This document shows, piece by piece, positions 1-7,730 of a stretch of DNA of 12,782 bases. The notes under the pieces are model-generated. The model saw only the letters and a program-made list of their open reading frames with translations. It was not told where the DNA came from and made no database searches. Source of the stretch: Bacteroidota bacterium (lineage in GTDB: Bacteria; Bacteroidota; Bacteroidia; Flavobacteriales_F; PHOS-HE28); the NCBI GenBank assembly GCA_023430325.1, contig JAEZAU010000006.1:1-12782 (forward strand), in the 5' to 3' direction. Made by a program: the position numbers and the translations under genes. The first letter of the stretch is position 1. The number at the start of each line of letters is the position of its first letter.

Positions 1-115
1 CATGGTGACGAACGTGCGCGATGGACAATTCCAACGGTACGCGCTCAATACCACGGTGGTGGATGAAGTGGTTGGCTGGCTGTTGACACTCACCAACAAA
101 AAAAGGAAGTCATGA
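1..115 (+). CDS. C-terminal fragment of an ArsR/SdpR-type transcriptional repressor (5' end outside window)
   Basis: An open frame enters from the left edge (codons begin at base 2) and ends with TGA at 113-115. About 37 residues are visible; they include the run RYALNTTVVDEVVGWLLTL followed by a basic tail. This matches the end of the winged-helix domain of SdpR-like ArsR regulators, where a beta-hairpin leads into a 'Y-x-LNTTVxxEVxxWL' helix. The stop overlaps the ATG of the next gene (ATGA), so the two are translationally coupled. In the known SdpR/SdpI pair the repressor controls its own operon and is sequestered at the membrane by the immunity protein. Pairing with an SdpI-family gene here is the main support for the family call. 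The DNA-binding helices lie outside the window and cannot be checked. Confidence 0.72.
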   Translation, partial: MVTNVRDGQFQRYALNTTVVDEVVGWLLTLTNKKRKS

Positions 116-780
116 AAAAGATCCTCTTCGAAGCCGTTCTATGGGTGTTGATCATTGCACCGATGTTGTACCTGATGCAAGCCTGGGAAGCGTTGCCCGA
201 TAGTGTGGCCACGCACTGGGGGGCGAACGGCGAACCCGATGGCTGGAGCGATCGCTCAACGTTGCCCTGGATGATCGGCGGTCTTTCCGTTGGGATCTAT
301 CTGTTGATGCTGGCCATACCCTATCTGGATCCACGCCGCCGCAACCTGCATGCGAGCGAGCGCTCCTACCATCATCTGCGTCTGGTGATGCAATTGATGT
401 TCGCCTTCGTGGGCTTCGGCATCGTGCGTGGCGCAGAGCTTGGAACGTTCGATGCCGGCGCGTGGCTGATGCCCGGGTTGTTCCTGTTCCTCGCAGCGAT
501 CGGGAACTACATGTACAGGCTGCGTAGCAATTATTTCATCGGCATCCGTACACCGTGGACGTTGGAATATCCGGTGATCTGGGAGCGCACACACAGGCTC
601 GCTGGCAGGATGTGGTTCTGGATCGGGATCGTGGGTGCCATCGGCGCTTTCCTTCTTCGCAATGACGCGCTCGCCATCTGGACAGTGACGCTTATCGTGC
701 TCATGGCGGGCGTACCGGTGGTCTACAGTTTCATCCTGTTCAAAAGAGGAGTGGGCCGCGAGGCCGCCCACTCCTCTTGA
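112..780 (+). CDS. sdpI: SdpI family membrane protein (DUF1648 + SdpI domain)
   Basis: This 222-residue multi-pass membrane protein has a DUF1648 segment near the N-terminus (residues 28-48, LPDSVATHWGANGEPDGWSD), preceded by a membrane helix at about 5-22. Further hydrophobic helices lie at about 52-71, 93-108, 115-132, 166-183 and 188-210. Residues 130-165 carry the SdpI signature: GNYMYRLRSNYFIGIRTPWT followed by W-E-R-THRLAG. In Bacillus subtilis SdpI gives immunity to the SdpC toxin and also acts in signalling with SdpR. Many SdpI homologues lack an sdpC partner, and none is seen here, so the exact role is open. The start is fixed by the ATGA overlap with the upstream regulator and by an AGGAAG run just before the ATG. 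The final codons form one arm of a strong hairpin. Confidence 0.88.
   Translation: MKKILFEAVLWVLIIAPMLYLMQAWEALPDSVATHWGANGEPDGWSDRSTLPWMIGGLSVGIYLLMLAIPYLDPRRRNLHASERSYHHLRLVMQLMFAFVGFGIVRGAELGTFDAGAWLMPGLFLFLAAIGNYMYRLRSNYFIGIRTPWTLEYPVIWERTHRLAGRMWFWIGIVGAIGAFLLRNDALAIWTVTLIVLMAGVPVVYSFILFKRGVGREAAHSS
744..778 (+). terminator. 13-bp perfect stem-loop ending at the sdpI stop codon
   Basis: The arms AAGAGGAGTGGGC (744-756) and GCCCACTCCTCTT (766-778) are perfect reverse complements around a 9-nt loop. The right arm ends immediately before the TGA at 778-780. No T-tract follows on the + strand, so it is not a textbook intrinsic terminator; it may protect the 3' end or halt transcription in another way. 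The hairpin encodes the last residues of SdpI, so the protein tail and the RNA structure are constrained together. Confidence 0.6.
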
Positions 781-852
781 TGCTCGTGAGCGCCAGTTCA
801 TGAGGCAACCAAATGGCCGATCGGAATGTCATTGCCATACAGCCCTTTCACC

Positions 853-1953
853 ATGCACAGAAACCTACTCTCTCTTCTTGCATCGATCTTACTTGTACTG
901 CCATCACAGGCGCAGATGATCGTGGACCCCACGCCATCAGTGGATGCATTGGTGCTGGACATCTTCCAGGGATCGGGGGTAACCATCAGCGGCGCCACCA
1001 TCAATGGAGTGGGTGGCTCACCGACCAACGGCGCCGTGGGCCATTACAGCTATTCCGGCAGTTCGCCCATCCCGGCCGAAGGGGTCATCCTTACCACCGG
1101 ATCGGCACAGGCGGCATCGTATCCCGCAGGAGTATTCGCCAGCAATTCCAACGGCTATTATCCGGACTGGGACCTGAACTTCCTGGCCCAACAGAACATC
1201 ATCGATGCCACGGTGCTCGAATTCAATTTCATTCCGGCAGAAGATCAGATGATGTTCGAATATGTCTTCGCCAGCGAGGAATATCCTGAATTCGTTTGCT
1301 CAAGTTTCAATGATGTGTTCGGCTTCTTCCTGAGCGGTCCCGGTATCACCGGCCAGTACCAGAACAATGCGGTGAACGTGGCGCTTCTACCCAACAGCTA
1401 CATCCCCGTTTCCATCAACACCGTGAACGATGGCATGCCGGGCACATCCGGTCAGGCTCCCATCTGCGCCAGTGTAGATCCGAACTGGCAGGCCAACAAT
1501 GTCTATTACGTGAACAATGAGGTCGGCGCCGATATCGTCTATGACGGACATACCACAATACTTCAGGTATCCGCATTGGTGACACCCGGTGAAGAGCACC
1601 GCATCAAGATCGCAGTGGCCGACGCCAGTGATGGCGTTTATGATTCGGCCATTTTTCTCCAGGCCGCAAGTTTCCGCAGTGTTCCTTCGCTCACCACCCA
1701 GATCGCGCGCTTGCGCGAAGCAGGCATGGTGAACGCCTGGTTCAATGATGAAGGCGCCTTGTTGATCGATGCGGGTGAGAAGGAGATCGGTTCTGTACGT
1801 CTGCTCGATCTCAACGGGCGGCTCGTCCATCAGGAGCAGGTTAACGCCAGCGGACGCATCACGCTCAACGCCATCGGCCTTCCCACAGGAGCTTATGTCC
1901 TGGAGACAGATTCAGACGCCACTGTTCTTCGTGCAAGAGTGGTGAAAGGTTGA
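853..1953 (+). CDS. Secreted choice-of-anchor L domain protein with T9SS-type C-terminal tail
   Basis: The protein has 366 residues from the chosen ATG at 853. An in-frame ATG at 826 would add nine polar residues ahead of the signal peptide and is less likely. Residues 1-21 form a signal peptide ending SQA-Q. Residues about 33-275 match the choice-of-anchor L domain: LVLDIFQGSGVTISGA near the start, then an EGVILTTGSA strand, and the hallmark FEYVFASEEYPEFVCSSFND at 135-154, followed by VFGFFLSGPG. The C-terminus (about 296-366) resembles a T9SS type A sorting domain, with VRLLDLNGRLV and LPTGAYVL, but the usual 'YPNP' entry motif is missing. Such proteins are exported across the outer membrane and attached to the surface or released in Bacteroidota; their biochemical role is generally unknown. 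No Shine-Dalgarno sequence precedes the ATG, as is usual in this phylum. Confidence 0.87.
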   Translation: MHRNLLSLLASILLVLPSQAQMIVDPTPSVDALVLDIFQGSGVTISGATINGVGGSPTNGAVGHYSYSGSSPIPAEGVILTTGSAQAASYPAGVFASNSNGYYPDWDLNFLAQQNIIDATVLEFNFIPAEDQMMFEYVFASEEYPEFVCSSFNDVFGFFLSGPGITGQYQNNAVNVALLPNSYIPVSINTVNDGMPGTSGQAPICASVDPNWQANNVYYVNNEVGADIVYDGHTTILQVSALVTPGEEHRIKIAVADASDGVYDSAIFLQAASFRSVPSLTTQIARLREAGMVNAWFNDEGALLIDAGEKEIGSVRLLDLNGRLVHQEQVNASGRITLNAIGLPTGAYVLETDSDATVLRARVVKG

Positions 1954-1971
1954 CCGGCGAGTAGGGCGAAT

Positions 1972-2006
1972 GCCGGCCCAAAAGCGGCCGTCACCGGGCT
2001 ATCCGC
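1972..2006. repeat. Stem-loop repeat, copy A (loop CAAAAGC)
   Basis: The stem CGGCC (1974-1978) / GGCCG (1986-1990) encloses the loop CAAAAGC (1979-1985), and GGGCTATCCGC follows at 1996-2006. A second copy with the same loop, a different G+C stem and the trailing GGGCTTTCCGC lies at 10102-10134. The compensating stem and the conserved loop and tail suggest an interspersed intergenic element. It lies just downstream of a gene in both cases. Confidence 0.55.
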
Positions 2007-2042
2007 TATACTCCTCGCCAGGAACTTTCTTTGCCGCTTCGC

Positions 2043-2075
2043 ACCCTCTCCTCGGGAGAGGGCCGGGGTGAGGGG
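2043..2075. repeat. Palindromic intergenic repeat of the CCCTCTCC...GGGTGAGGGG type
   Basis: CCCTCTCC (2044-2051) and GGAGAGGG (2055-2062) form an 8-bp hairpin with a 3-nt loop, followed by CCGGGGTGAGGGG. Read on the minus strand it encodes LTPALSRGEG, a peptide familiar from spurious translations of a palindromic repeat widespread in bacterial genomes. It lies between the choice-of-anchor L gene and the membrane protein gene. I recognise the motif from general knowledge; copy number here cannot be judged from one window. Confidence 0.6.
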
Positions 2076-2207
2076 CTGCGGGGTGCCGCTCCTATCCCTT
2101 TCGCAAGGTCCAGTCCCGCCCGTTGATCCATCGGTGCCTACGGCGGGCACGATCTGATGCCGCAGGGACAACCCTGGCATTTTGCGCGCGTCTACCTTCG
2201 CCCACCC

Positions 2208-3527
2208 ATGACCGGCATCCTGCTCGCCACCGGCTACACCTGCCTTCTGCTGGCCCTTATCCGGCAGATGCGGTTCTTCAGCACAGTGCCAGGTCTTCCA
2301 CCCGATCGTATCGGATCCATCTTCATCTTGAAGATCCTCGCCGGCACCGCACTTTGGTGGATCTATACGTACCTGTATCCCGATCGGGCCGTTGCCGATG
2401 TATTCAAATATTTTGATGACAGTGCCATCATGTTCTCCGCATTGGCCGAAAGGCCGAAGGATTATGTGCAGATGCTTTTCGGCATACGCAACGACACGCC
2501 GTACTTCAGCGAGATGTACTACATGAAGATGAACAACTGGTTCCGCATGTATGAGAGCAACGTATACAATGATGCGCATACGGTGATCCGGTTCAATGCG
2601 CTCGTGCGGCTCTTCAGTTTCGGAGAATTCCATGTGCACACGGTGGTCAGTGCATTCCTCTCGCTTAGCGGAATGGTGGGCATCCATCGCACGTTCGCCG
2701 ATCGCCTTCCAGGTCGCGAGCGGCTGCTGGCCATCGTGATCTTCCTGTTACCATCACTGCTGCTCTGGGCCAGCGGGGTCATCAAGGAGAGCCTGTTGTT
2801 CTTCGGGTTGGGAGTATTGCTGTACCAGGTGCGATCGTTCAAGCAACGGATCTCCGTGGGCAGGATCATTCTCTTGCTTGCAAGCGTGATCCTGTTGTTC
2901 TACCTGAAGGTCTATGTGCTGCTGTGCCTTTTGCCGGCGCTGATGCTCTACCTGCTATCGCGGGATCGCAGACCTCAGTGGGTCGCCTTCTGGGCAGTGA
3001 TGATCTATGGTGCCGGCATCCTCCTGGCCATGAATTTCCAGAAACTCGCTCCCGGCTTCGATATCCTTTGGTTACTGGCCCAGAAACAAAAGGACTTCAT
3101 CGGCCTTGCACAGGCAACGGCATCCGGCAGTTTCGTGATGCCCCCCCTGCTCGAACCCCGGATCGAGAGTTTTATTCTCAATATTCCCTACGCGCTCTAC
3201 ATCACATTTTTCGGTCCCATGATCCATTTCAGTGGTGTCCTGGGGTTGCTCTCCGCCATTGAGAACGCTTTGATCATCGCAATGGTGGTCCTCCTTTTCC
3301 TCTACTCACGGCCGTGGCGATCGCTGGACCGGCTGCTGATCATCGGTCTCGTTGCGTACGTGGTCCTTCTGGCGCTTATCATCGGTTGGACCACTCCGGT
3401 CATGGGCGCGATCGTGAGATATCGCACACCTTTGCTGCCCTTCCTGCTGATCATCGGGTTGCTGATGTTCGATCATCAACGCTTCATTGCCCGATGGCCA
3501 GGAATGAAGAGGTTCATTTCCGCATGA
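2208..3527 (+). CDS. Multi-pass membrane protein, possibly a GT-C/EpsG-like polysaccharide assembly enzyme
   Basis: The protein has 439 residues from ATG 2208, where a hydrophobic helix begins at once. An in-frame ATG at 2157 would add 17 residues rich in R and P. I count about nine or ten membrane helices, including 1-18, 38-56, 172-208 (interrupted), 220-250, 257-275, 320-345, 350-367, 375-395 and 407-422. A large polar loop at about 60-130 holds YFDDSAIMFSAL and further aromatic, Asn-rich stretches. LLPSLLLWASGVIKESLLFF at 180-199 and TTPVMGAIVRYRTPLLPFLL at 395-414 resemble conserved segments of Bacteroidota membrane glycosyltransferase/O-antigen polymerase-like proteins (acidic pair in the first loop; 'PS..W.SG..KE'; 'TTP..G..VRY..P.LPF'). 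That assignment is by pattern only; no sugar substrate can be named. The stop overlaps the next start (ATGA). Confidence 0.6.
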   Translation: MTGILLATGYTCLLLALIRQMRFFSTVPGLPPDRIGSIFILKILAGTALWWIYTYLYPDRAVADVFKYFDDSAIMFSALAERPKDYVQMLFGIRNDTPYFSEMYYMKMNNWFRMYESNVYNDAHTVIRFNALVRLFSFGEFHVHTVVSAFLSLSGMVGIHRTFADRLPGRERLLAIVIFLLPSLLLWASGVIKESLLFFGLGVLLYQVRSFKQRISVGRIILLLASVILLFYLKVYVLLCLLPALMLYLLSRDRRPQWVAFWAVMIYGAGILLAMNFQKLAPGFDILWLLAQKQKDFIGLAQATASGSFVMPPLLEPRIESFILNIPYALYITFFGPMIHFSGVLGLLSAIENALIIAMVVLLFLYSRPWRSLDRLLIIGLVAYVVLLALIIGWTTPVMGAIVRYRTPLLPFLLIIGLLMFDHQRFIARWPGMKRFISA

Positions 3528-5155
3528 AGAACATTCCGATCTTTCTTCTTTCGATCGCACTTCTCTCCTGCTATCAAAGTGAGGAGGCCGATCTGGTGGT
3601 GCACAACGCACGCATCATTTCCATGGATGAGGCCGGTTCCATCCACCAGGCCATGGCGATCAAGGATGGGCGCATCGTCGAGCTCGGGCCTGAGCGGCAG
3701 ATCCTGAACAAGTACAAGGCGAAGGAGAAATATGATGCACAAGGCAGGCCGGTCTACCCCGGCTTTATCGATGGCCATTGCCATTTCTTCGGGTATGGCT
3801 TGAACAAGCAGAAGATCGATCTCGCGGGTGTGATGAGCTGGGATGAAGCGATCGATCGAACACAGCGATTTGCTGAAGCTCATCCAGAAAAAAAATGGTT
3901 GATCGGCCGAGGGTGGGACCAGAATCTTTGGGCGCAGAACAGCTTTCCGACGAATGAAAGATTGAATGAAATTTTTCCCGATCGGCCGGTGCTGTTACAA
4001 CGGATCGATGGCCATGCGGCAGTGGTGAACCAGGCAGCAATGGATGCCGTGGGGCTCGATCCCAACGCATCGATCGAAGGTGGCCTGATGATGAAGGTGG
4101 ATGGCAGACCCACGGGCCTGTTGGTAGATAATGCCGTGAGCGTCTTCCAGAAGATCTTCGATGAAGCGGATGAGGCCACGAAACGTCAGGCTTTGCTCGA
4201 TGCGCAGGAAGATTGCATCGCCGCCGGATTGACCATGGTGGTGGATGCAGGGCTCGATGTGGGAACCATTGAGTTGATCCGGGAGATGCAGAAGAACGGC
4301 GAACTGAAGATCCGTGTCAATGCCATGGTCAGCGATTCACCGGAGAACCTTGCCCACTTCGAAAAGCAAGGGCCGATCGCAGAAGAACGGCTCACGGTAC
4401 GCAGTGTGAAAGTGTATGCCGATGGAGCCTTGGGATCACGTGGTGCATTGTTGAAGGAACCGTACGCCGATCAACATGATCACCATGGCCTTCAACTTGC
4501 GACACGGGAACATTTTCTTGAAGTTGCTCAATGGTGCAAGGAAAATGGATTCCAGATGAACACGCATTGCATCGGAGACAGCGCGAACAAGCTGCTGCTG
4601 GACGTTTACGGTGAAGTGCTCGGAGGCCAGAACGATCTGCGTTGGCGGATCGAACATGCGCAGGTGGTGAGCCCTGAAGATCGGCCGAAATTCGCGGAGT
4701 TCAGCATCATCCCGAGCGTTCAGCCCACACACGCCACGAGCGATGGAGCATGGGCTGGCGAGCGGCTCGGCCCCGAACGGGTGGAGCATGCTTACGCTTA
4801 TGAGGATCTGCGCAAGACAATGGGAATGGTTGCTCTGGGTACGGACTTTCCGGTGGAAGGCATCGATCCGCTCCAGACTTTCCGATCTGCGGTGGTTCGG
4901 CAGGGAAAGCCTGGGGATCCACCGAACGGATATCAGATAGGCAACGCACTTTCCCGAGAGAACACATTACGAGGAATGACGATCTGGAACGCGATCGCAA
5001 CGTTCTCTGAAAATGATCTCGGTTCACTGGAAATAGGAAAGCTGGCCGACTTCGTGGTCCTCGATCGCGATCTGCTTACGGTGGATGAGGCGCAACTCTG
5101 GAATGCGAAAGTGATATCGACCTTCATCAATGGTGAGTTGATGCGGACAAGATGA
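3524..5155 (+). CDS. YtcJ-type amidohydrolase (amidohydrolase family 3) with lipoprotein signal
   Basis: The protein has 543 residues starting at the ATG that overlaps the upstream stop. Residues 1-16 form a lipoprotein signal with lipobox LLSC (Cys16), placing it in the cell envelope. Residues 24-80 form the small beta-sandwich part of the amidohydrolase fold, leading into PGFIDGHCHF with the metal-binding His85-x-His87. Further family motifs are LIGRGWDQNLW (126-136), SVKVYADGALGSRGALL (294-310, Lys296), NTHCIGD (His348), RIEHAQVV (His378), PSVQPTHATSD, and ALGTDFPVEGIDP (Asp441). A final beta segment, IGKLADFVVLDRDLLTV, is also typical. All expected metal ligands appear present, so it should be an active metal-dependent hydrolase of an amide or related bond; the substrate is unknown for most YtcJ-like proteins. 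The membrane-protein neighbour suggests co-expression but does not reveal the substrate. Confidence 0.9.
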   Translation: MKNIPIFLLSIALLSCYQSEEADLVVHNARIISMDEAGSIHQAMAIKDGRIVELGPERQILNKYKAKEKYDAQGRPVYPGFIDGHCHFFGYGLNKQKIDLAGVMSWDEAIDRTQRFAEAHPEKKWLIGRGWDQNLWAQNSFPTNERLNEIFPDRPVLLQRIDGHAAVVNQAAMDAVGLDPNASIEGGLMMKVDGRPTGLLVDNAVSVFQKIFDEADEATKRQALLDAQEDCIAAGLTMVVDAGLDVGTIELIREMQKNGELKIRVNAMVSDSPENLAHFEKQGPIAEERLTVRSVKVYADGALGSRGALLKEPYADQHDHHGLQLATREHFLEVAQWCKENGFQMNTHCIGDSANKLLLDVYGEVLGGQNDLRWRIEHAQVVSPEDRPKFAEFSIIPSVQPTHATSDGAWAGERLGPERVEHAYAYEDLRKTMGMVALGTDFPVEGIDPLQTFRSAVVRQGKPGDPPNGYQIGNALSRENTLRGMTIWNAIATFSENDLGSLEIGKLADFVVLDRDLLTVDEAQLWNAKVISTFINGELMRTR

Positions 5156-5300
5156 GAGCCCCATTCCGCCATCCAACCCTGCCGTTCCCATCGATCTTTC
5201 CTCCGCTCGTGACCTTCGGTCGCCATCGATCAAACCATTTGTTCCATCAACTGTCCTACGGGCATAGCCGATCCTTCCGATAACCTTCGAGCCCACGCCC

Positions 5301-7640
5301 ATGAACGTACGCCTTCGCGCTGCAGCGCTATTGCTGCCTGCATCCATCCTTGTCCATGCCCAGGACCTTCCCCCTGAGATGTACTTCAGTTCCGATGGGC
5401 ACATGTTGCATACCGGCGGCGCTCCGAGTACAGGCCTTTATCAGAAGGAAGTGATCCGCACGATCGACCTGTATTTCTCGCAGCCGAATTATTGGACCCT
5501 TCTCACGCAGAACTTTCAGCAGGATATCGATCTGCCGGCGACCCTGGTGATGGACGGTGTCACATACGATAGTGTCGGTGTGCAGTTCAAAGGACAGACC
5601 AGCTACTCGCAGCTTCCGGCCGGCTCGCAAAAGAAGTCCTTCAACATCACGATGGACCATGCGATCGAAGATCAAGCGTTGATGGGGTATGAAACGCTGA
5701 ATTTGAACAATGCTTTCCAGGACGCATCCTTCCTGCGCGAGGTGATCTTCCTTGAATTGATCCGCGATCACATTCCTGCCGCGAAAGCCAATTTCGTTCA
5801 CCTCAACATCAACGGTGAAAATTGGGGACTTTATCCCAACGTGCAGCAATTGAACAACGAGTACATCAAGGAATGGTTCTTCAGCAACAATGGATCGCTC
5901 TGGCGTGCTGATGTAGCGACCAGCGGCGGCCCGGGCGGCGGCGGTGGCCCGCAATGGGGCGATGGCACCGCAGCTTTGAACGATCTCGGGAATGACACCA
6001 CTTCATACCAGGAATATTACACCCTCAAGCGTTCCGAACAGGTGCAGCCATGGGATGACCTGGTGATCGTCTGCAACAAGCTCAACGATCTGCCGGCCGC
6101 GCAACTTGTGGATTCTCTGCCGAGTTACCTGGATATCGATCGGGTGCTCTGGTTCCTTGCCAGCGAGATCGCGTTCAGTGATGATGACAGCTATGTACAT
6201 AAAGGGAAGATGGACTACTATCTCTATTGGGATGTAGAAACAGGCCGCATGACGCCGCTGGAATTCGATGGCAATAGCGTGATGAAGAACAATGCTGTGA
6301 CATGGAGCCCATTCTATCACACGGCTGATCCGAACTATCCACTGCTGAACAGGTTGCTGGCCATTCCGTCATGGCGCCAGCGTTACCTCGCACATCTGCG
6401 CACGATCATCACTGAGAAAATGCAAAGCGCAACTTTCAACGCGCTGCTCGCGAGTTGGTCGGGCCTGATCGCTTCAGAAGTGCAGGCCGATCCGAAGAAG
6501 CTTTACACCTACACAGCATTTCAGAACGAGTTGACGGTGCTGCAGAACTACATCACCAACCGTAGGAACAACCTGCTTGCAAATTCAGAAGTCGCGCAGC
6601 CTGCTCCGGTGATCACACAGGCCGCCCATCAAGTGAACGGGGTTGAATGGGCACAACCACTTGCTACAGACCCTGTTGATATCCGTTGCCATGTTTCGTT
6701 CACCACCGGTGTCTTTGGCGTCAACCTTTACTACAACCACGGTCTGTTCGGCAACTTTACCTCGATACCGATGTTCGATGATGGCATGCACAATGATGAT
6801 GGCGCTGGCGATGGTGTCTTCGGTGCTTCGCTGCCCGCCGCAACAGCAATGACCCATGTCCGCTGGTACATCGAAGCCATCGCCAACAACCCGGCACGCA
6901 GTGTTTCCTACGATCCACCGGGTGCCGAGCATGACATCTACATCTACCAGGTGCAGTATGAAATGATGGCCGATGCGCCGGTGCGGATCAATGAATTGAT
7001 GGCCCGTAATTCTTCCACCATGTCCGATCCAGCCGGTGGATTCGATGATTGGATCGAACTCTATAATTGGAGCGATCAACCTTACGATCTCAGCGGACAT
7101 TATCTCACCGACAACGGCACCGACCTGCTGAAGTATGAATTTCCCGAAGGCACCGTCATTCAACCGGATTCCTACCTGATCATCTGGGCCGATAACGAAA
7201 CGTTCGAAGGTCCCGATCACGCGGCGTTCGGACTAAGCTCCTCGGGTGAATCCGTCTGGCTCAGCGACGCCAACGGGATCATCCTCGATCACGTAGAGTT
7301 CGGCCAGCAGATGGAGGACATGGGTTATGCGCGCGTTCCCAACGGCACCGGACCTTTCGTGATCCAGGCGCCGACATTCGCGGCGAACAATGAATTGGCG
7401 GTAGGTATCGGGGAGAATGATGCGATCACGGATATCCTGGTCTTCCCCAATCCCGCTTCCAGCCTGTTCTCTGTGATCACTGGATCCTCAACCGATGTGG
7501 TGGTAATGGATGCCACGGGAAGGACCGTCTTCCAGCAGCGATCGAGCGGCCGCATTGATATTGATGCCAGCACCTGGACCAATGGCACCTACTTGATCCG
7601 CTGCAACGGAACGGTGAAAAAGCTGGTCATCGCCCGTTGA
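5301..7640 (+). CDS. CotH kinase family protein with lamin-tail domain and T9SS sorting tail (paralogue 1)
   Basis: The protein has 779 residues. Residues 1-21 form a signal peptide (ending HA-Q). Residues about 50-430 form a CotH-like atypical kinase domain: VGVQFKGQTSYS (92-103), KKSFNITMDH (111-120), REVIFLELIRDH, INGENWGLYP (170-179), FSDDDSYVHKGKMDYYLYWD (292-311) and LEFDGNS (320-326). A glycine-rich insert at 209-216 separates two parts. Residues about 455-545 form a beta-sandwich with MFDDGMHNDDGAGDGVFGA (491-509), a likely calcium-type acidic loop. Residues about 560-695 form a lamin-tail domain (VRINELMARN, DDWIELYN, YDLSGHYLTDN). Residues 711-779 form a T9SS type A tail (LVFPNPASS ... 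YLIRCNGTVKKLVIAR). Bacillus CotH phosphorylates spore-coat proteins; here a secreted surface kinase or structural role is possible. The acidic EFDG replaces the usual WDxD. Confidence 0.88.
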   Translation: MNVRLRAAALLLPASILVHAQDLPPEMYFSSDGHMLHTGGAPSTGLYQKEVIRTIDLYFSQPNYWTLLTQNFQQDIDLPATLVMDGVTYDSVGVQFKGQTSYSQLPAGSQKKSFNITMDHAIEDQALMGYETLNLNNAFQDASFLREVIFLELIRDHIPAAKANFVHLNINGENWGLYPNVQQLNNEYIKEWFFSNNGSLWRADVATSGGPGGGGGPQWGDGTAALNDLGNDTTSYQEYYTLKRSEQVQPWDDLVIVCNKLNDLPAAQLVDSLPSYLDIDRVLWFLASEIAFSDDDSYVHKGKMDYYLYWDVETGRMTPLEFDGNSVMKNNAVTWSPFYHTADPNYPLLNRLLAIPSWRQRYLAHLRTIITEKMQSATFNALLASWSGLIASEVQADPKKLYTYTAFQNELTVLQNYITNRRNNLLANSEVAQPAPVITQAAHQVNGVEWAQPLATDPVDIRCHVSFTTGVFGVNLYYNHGLFGNFTSIPMFDDGMHNDDGAGDGVFGASLPAATAMTHVRWYIEAIANNPARSVSYDPPGAEHDIYIYQVQYEMMADAPVRINELMARNSSTMSDPAGGFDDWIELYNWSDQPYDLSGHYLTDNGTDLLKYEFPEGTVIQPDSYLIIWADNETFEGPDHAAFGLSSSGESVWLSDANGIILDHVEFGQQMEDMGYARVPNGTGPFVIQAPTFAANNELAVGIGENDAITDILVFPNPASSLFSVITGSSTDVVVMDATGRTVFQQRSSGRIDIDASTWTNGTYLIRCNGTVKKLVIAR

Positions 7641-7730
7641 TCACTGGACCGATCGGACCGGCATCTGTAATTTCGTGACCTTGCGGTAACGTTGAAGCAA
7701 CGTTCCATACCTGTACCCCATCTTGCCAAC

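Noticed and set aside
112..780. A complete SDP-type toxin-immunity operon
   Set aside because: No sdpC-like toxin or SdpA/SdpB partner is visible; only the regulator tail and the SdpI-family protein are present, so I do not claim a toxin system.
813..1289. 158-codon open frame on the plus strand in a second frame
   Set aside because: It overlaps the choice-of-anchor L gene, has low-complexity Arg/His/Gly content and no motif, while the overlapping frame matches a known family.
1893..2687. 264-codon open frame on the minus strand
   Set aside because: It spans the end of one gene, the palindromic repeats and the start of the membrane protein gene. Its LTPALSRGEG segment is the translation of a repeat, a known sign of a false gene.
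7668..7685. Possible -7 box TAATTTCG before the second CotH gene
   Set aside because: No TTTG lies at the expected distance upstream, so the match stands alone.
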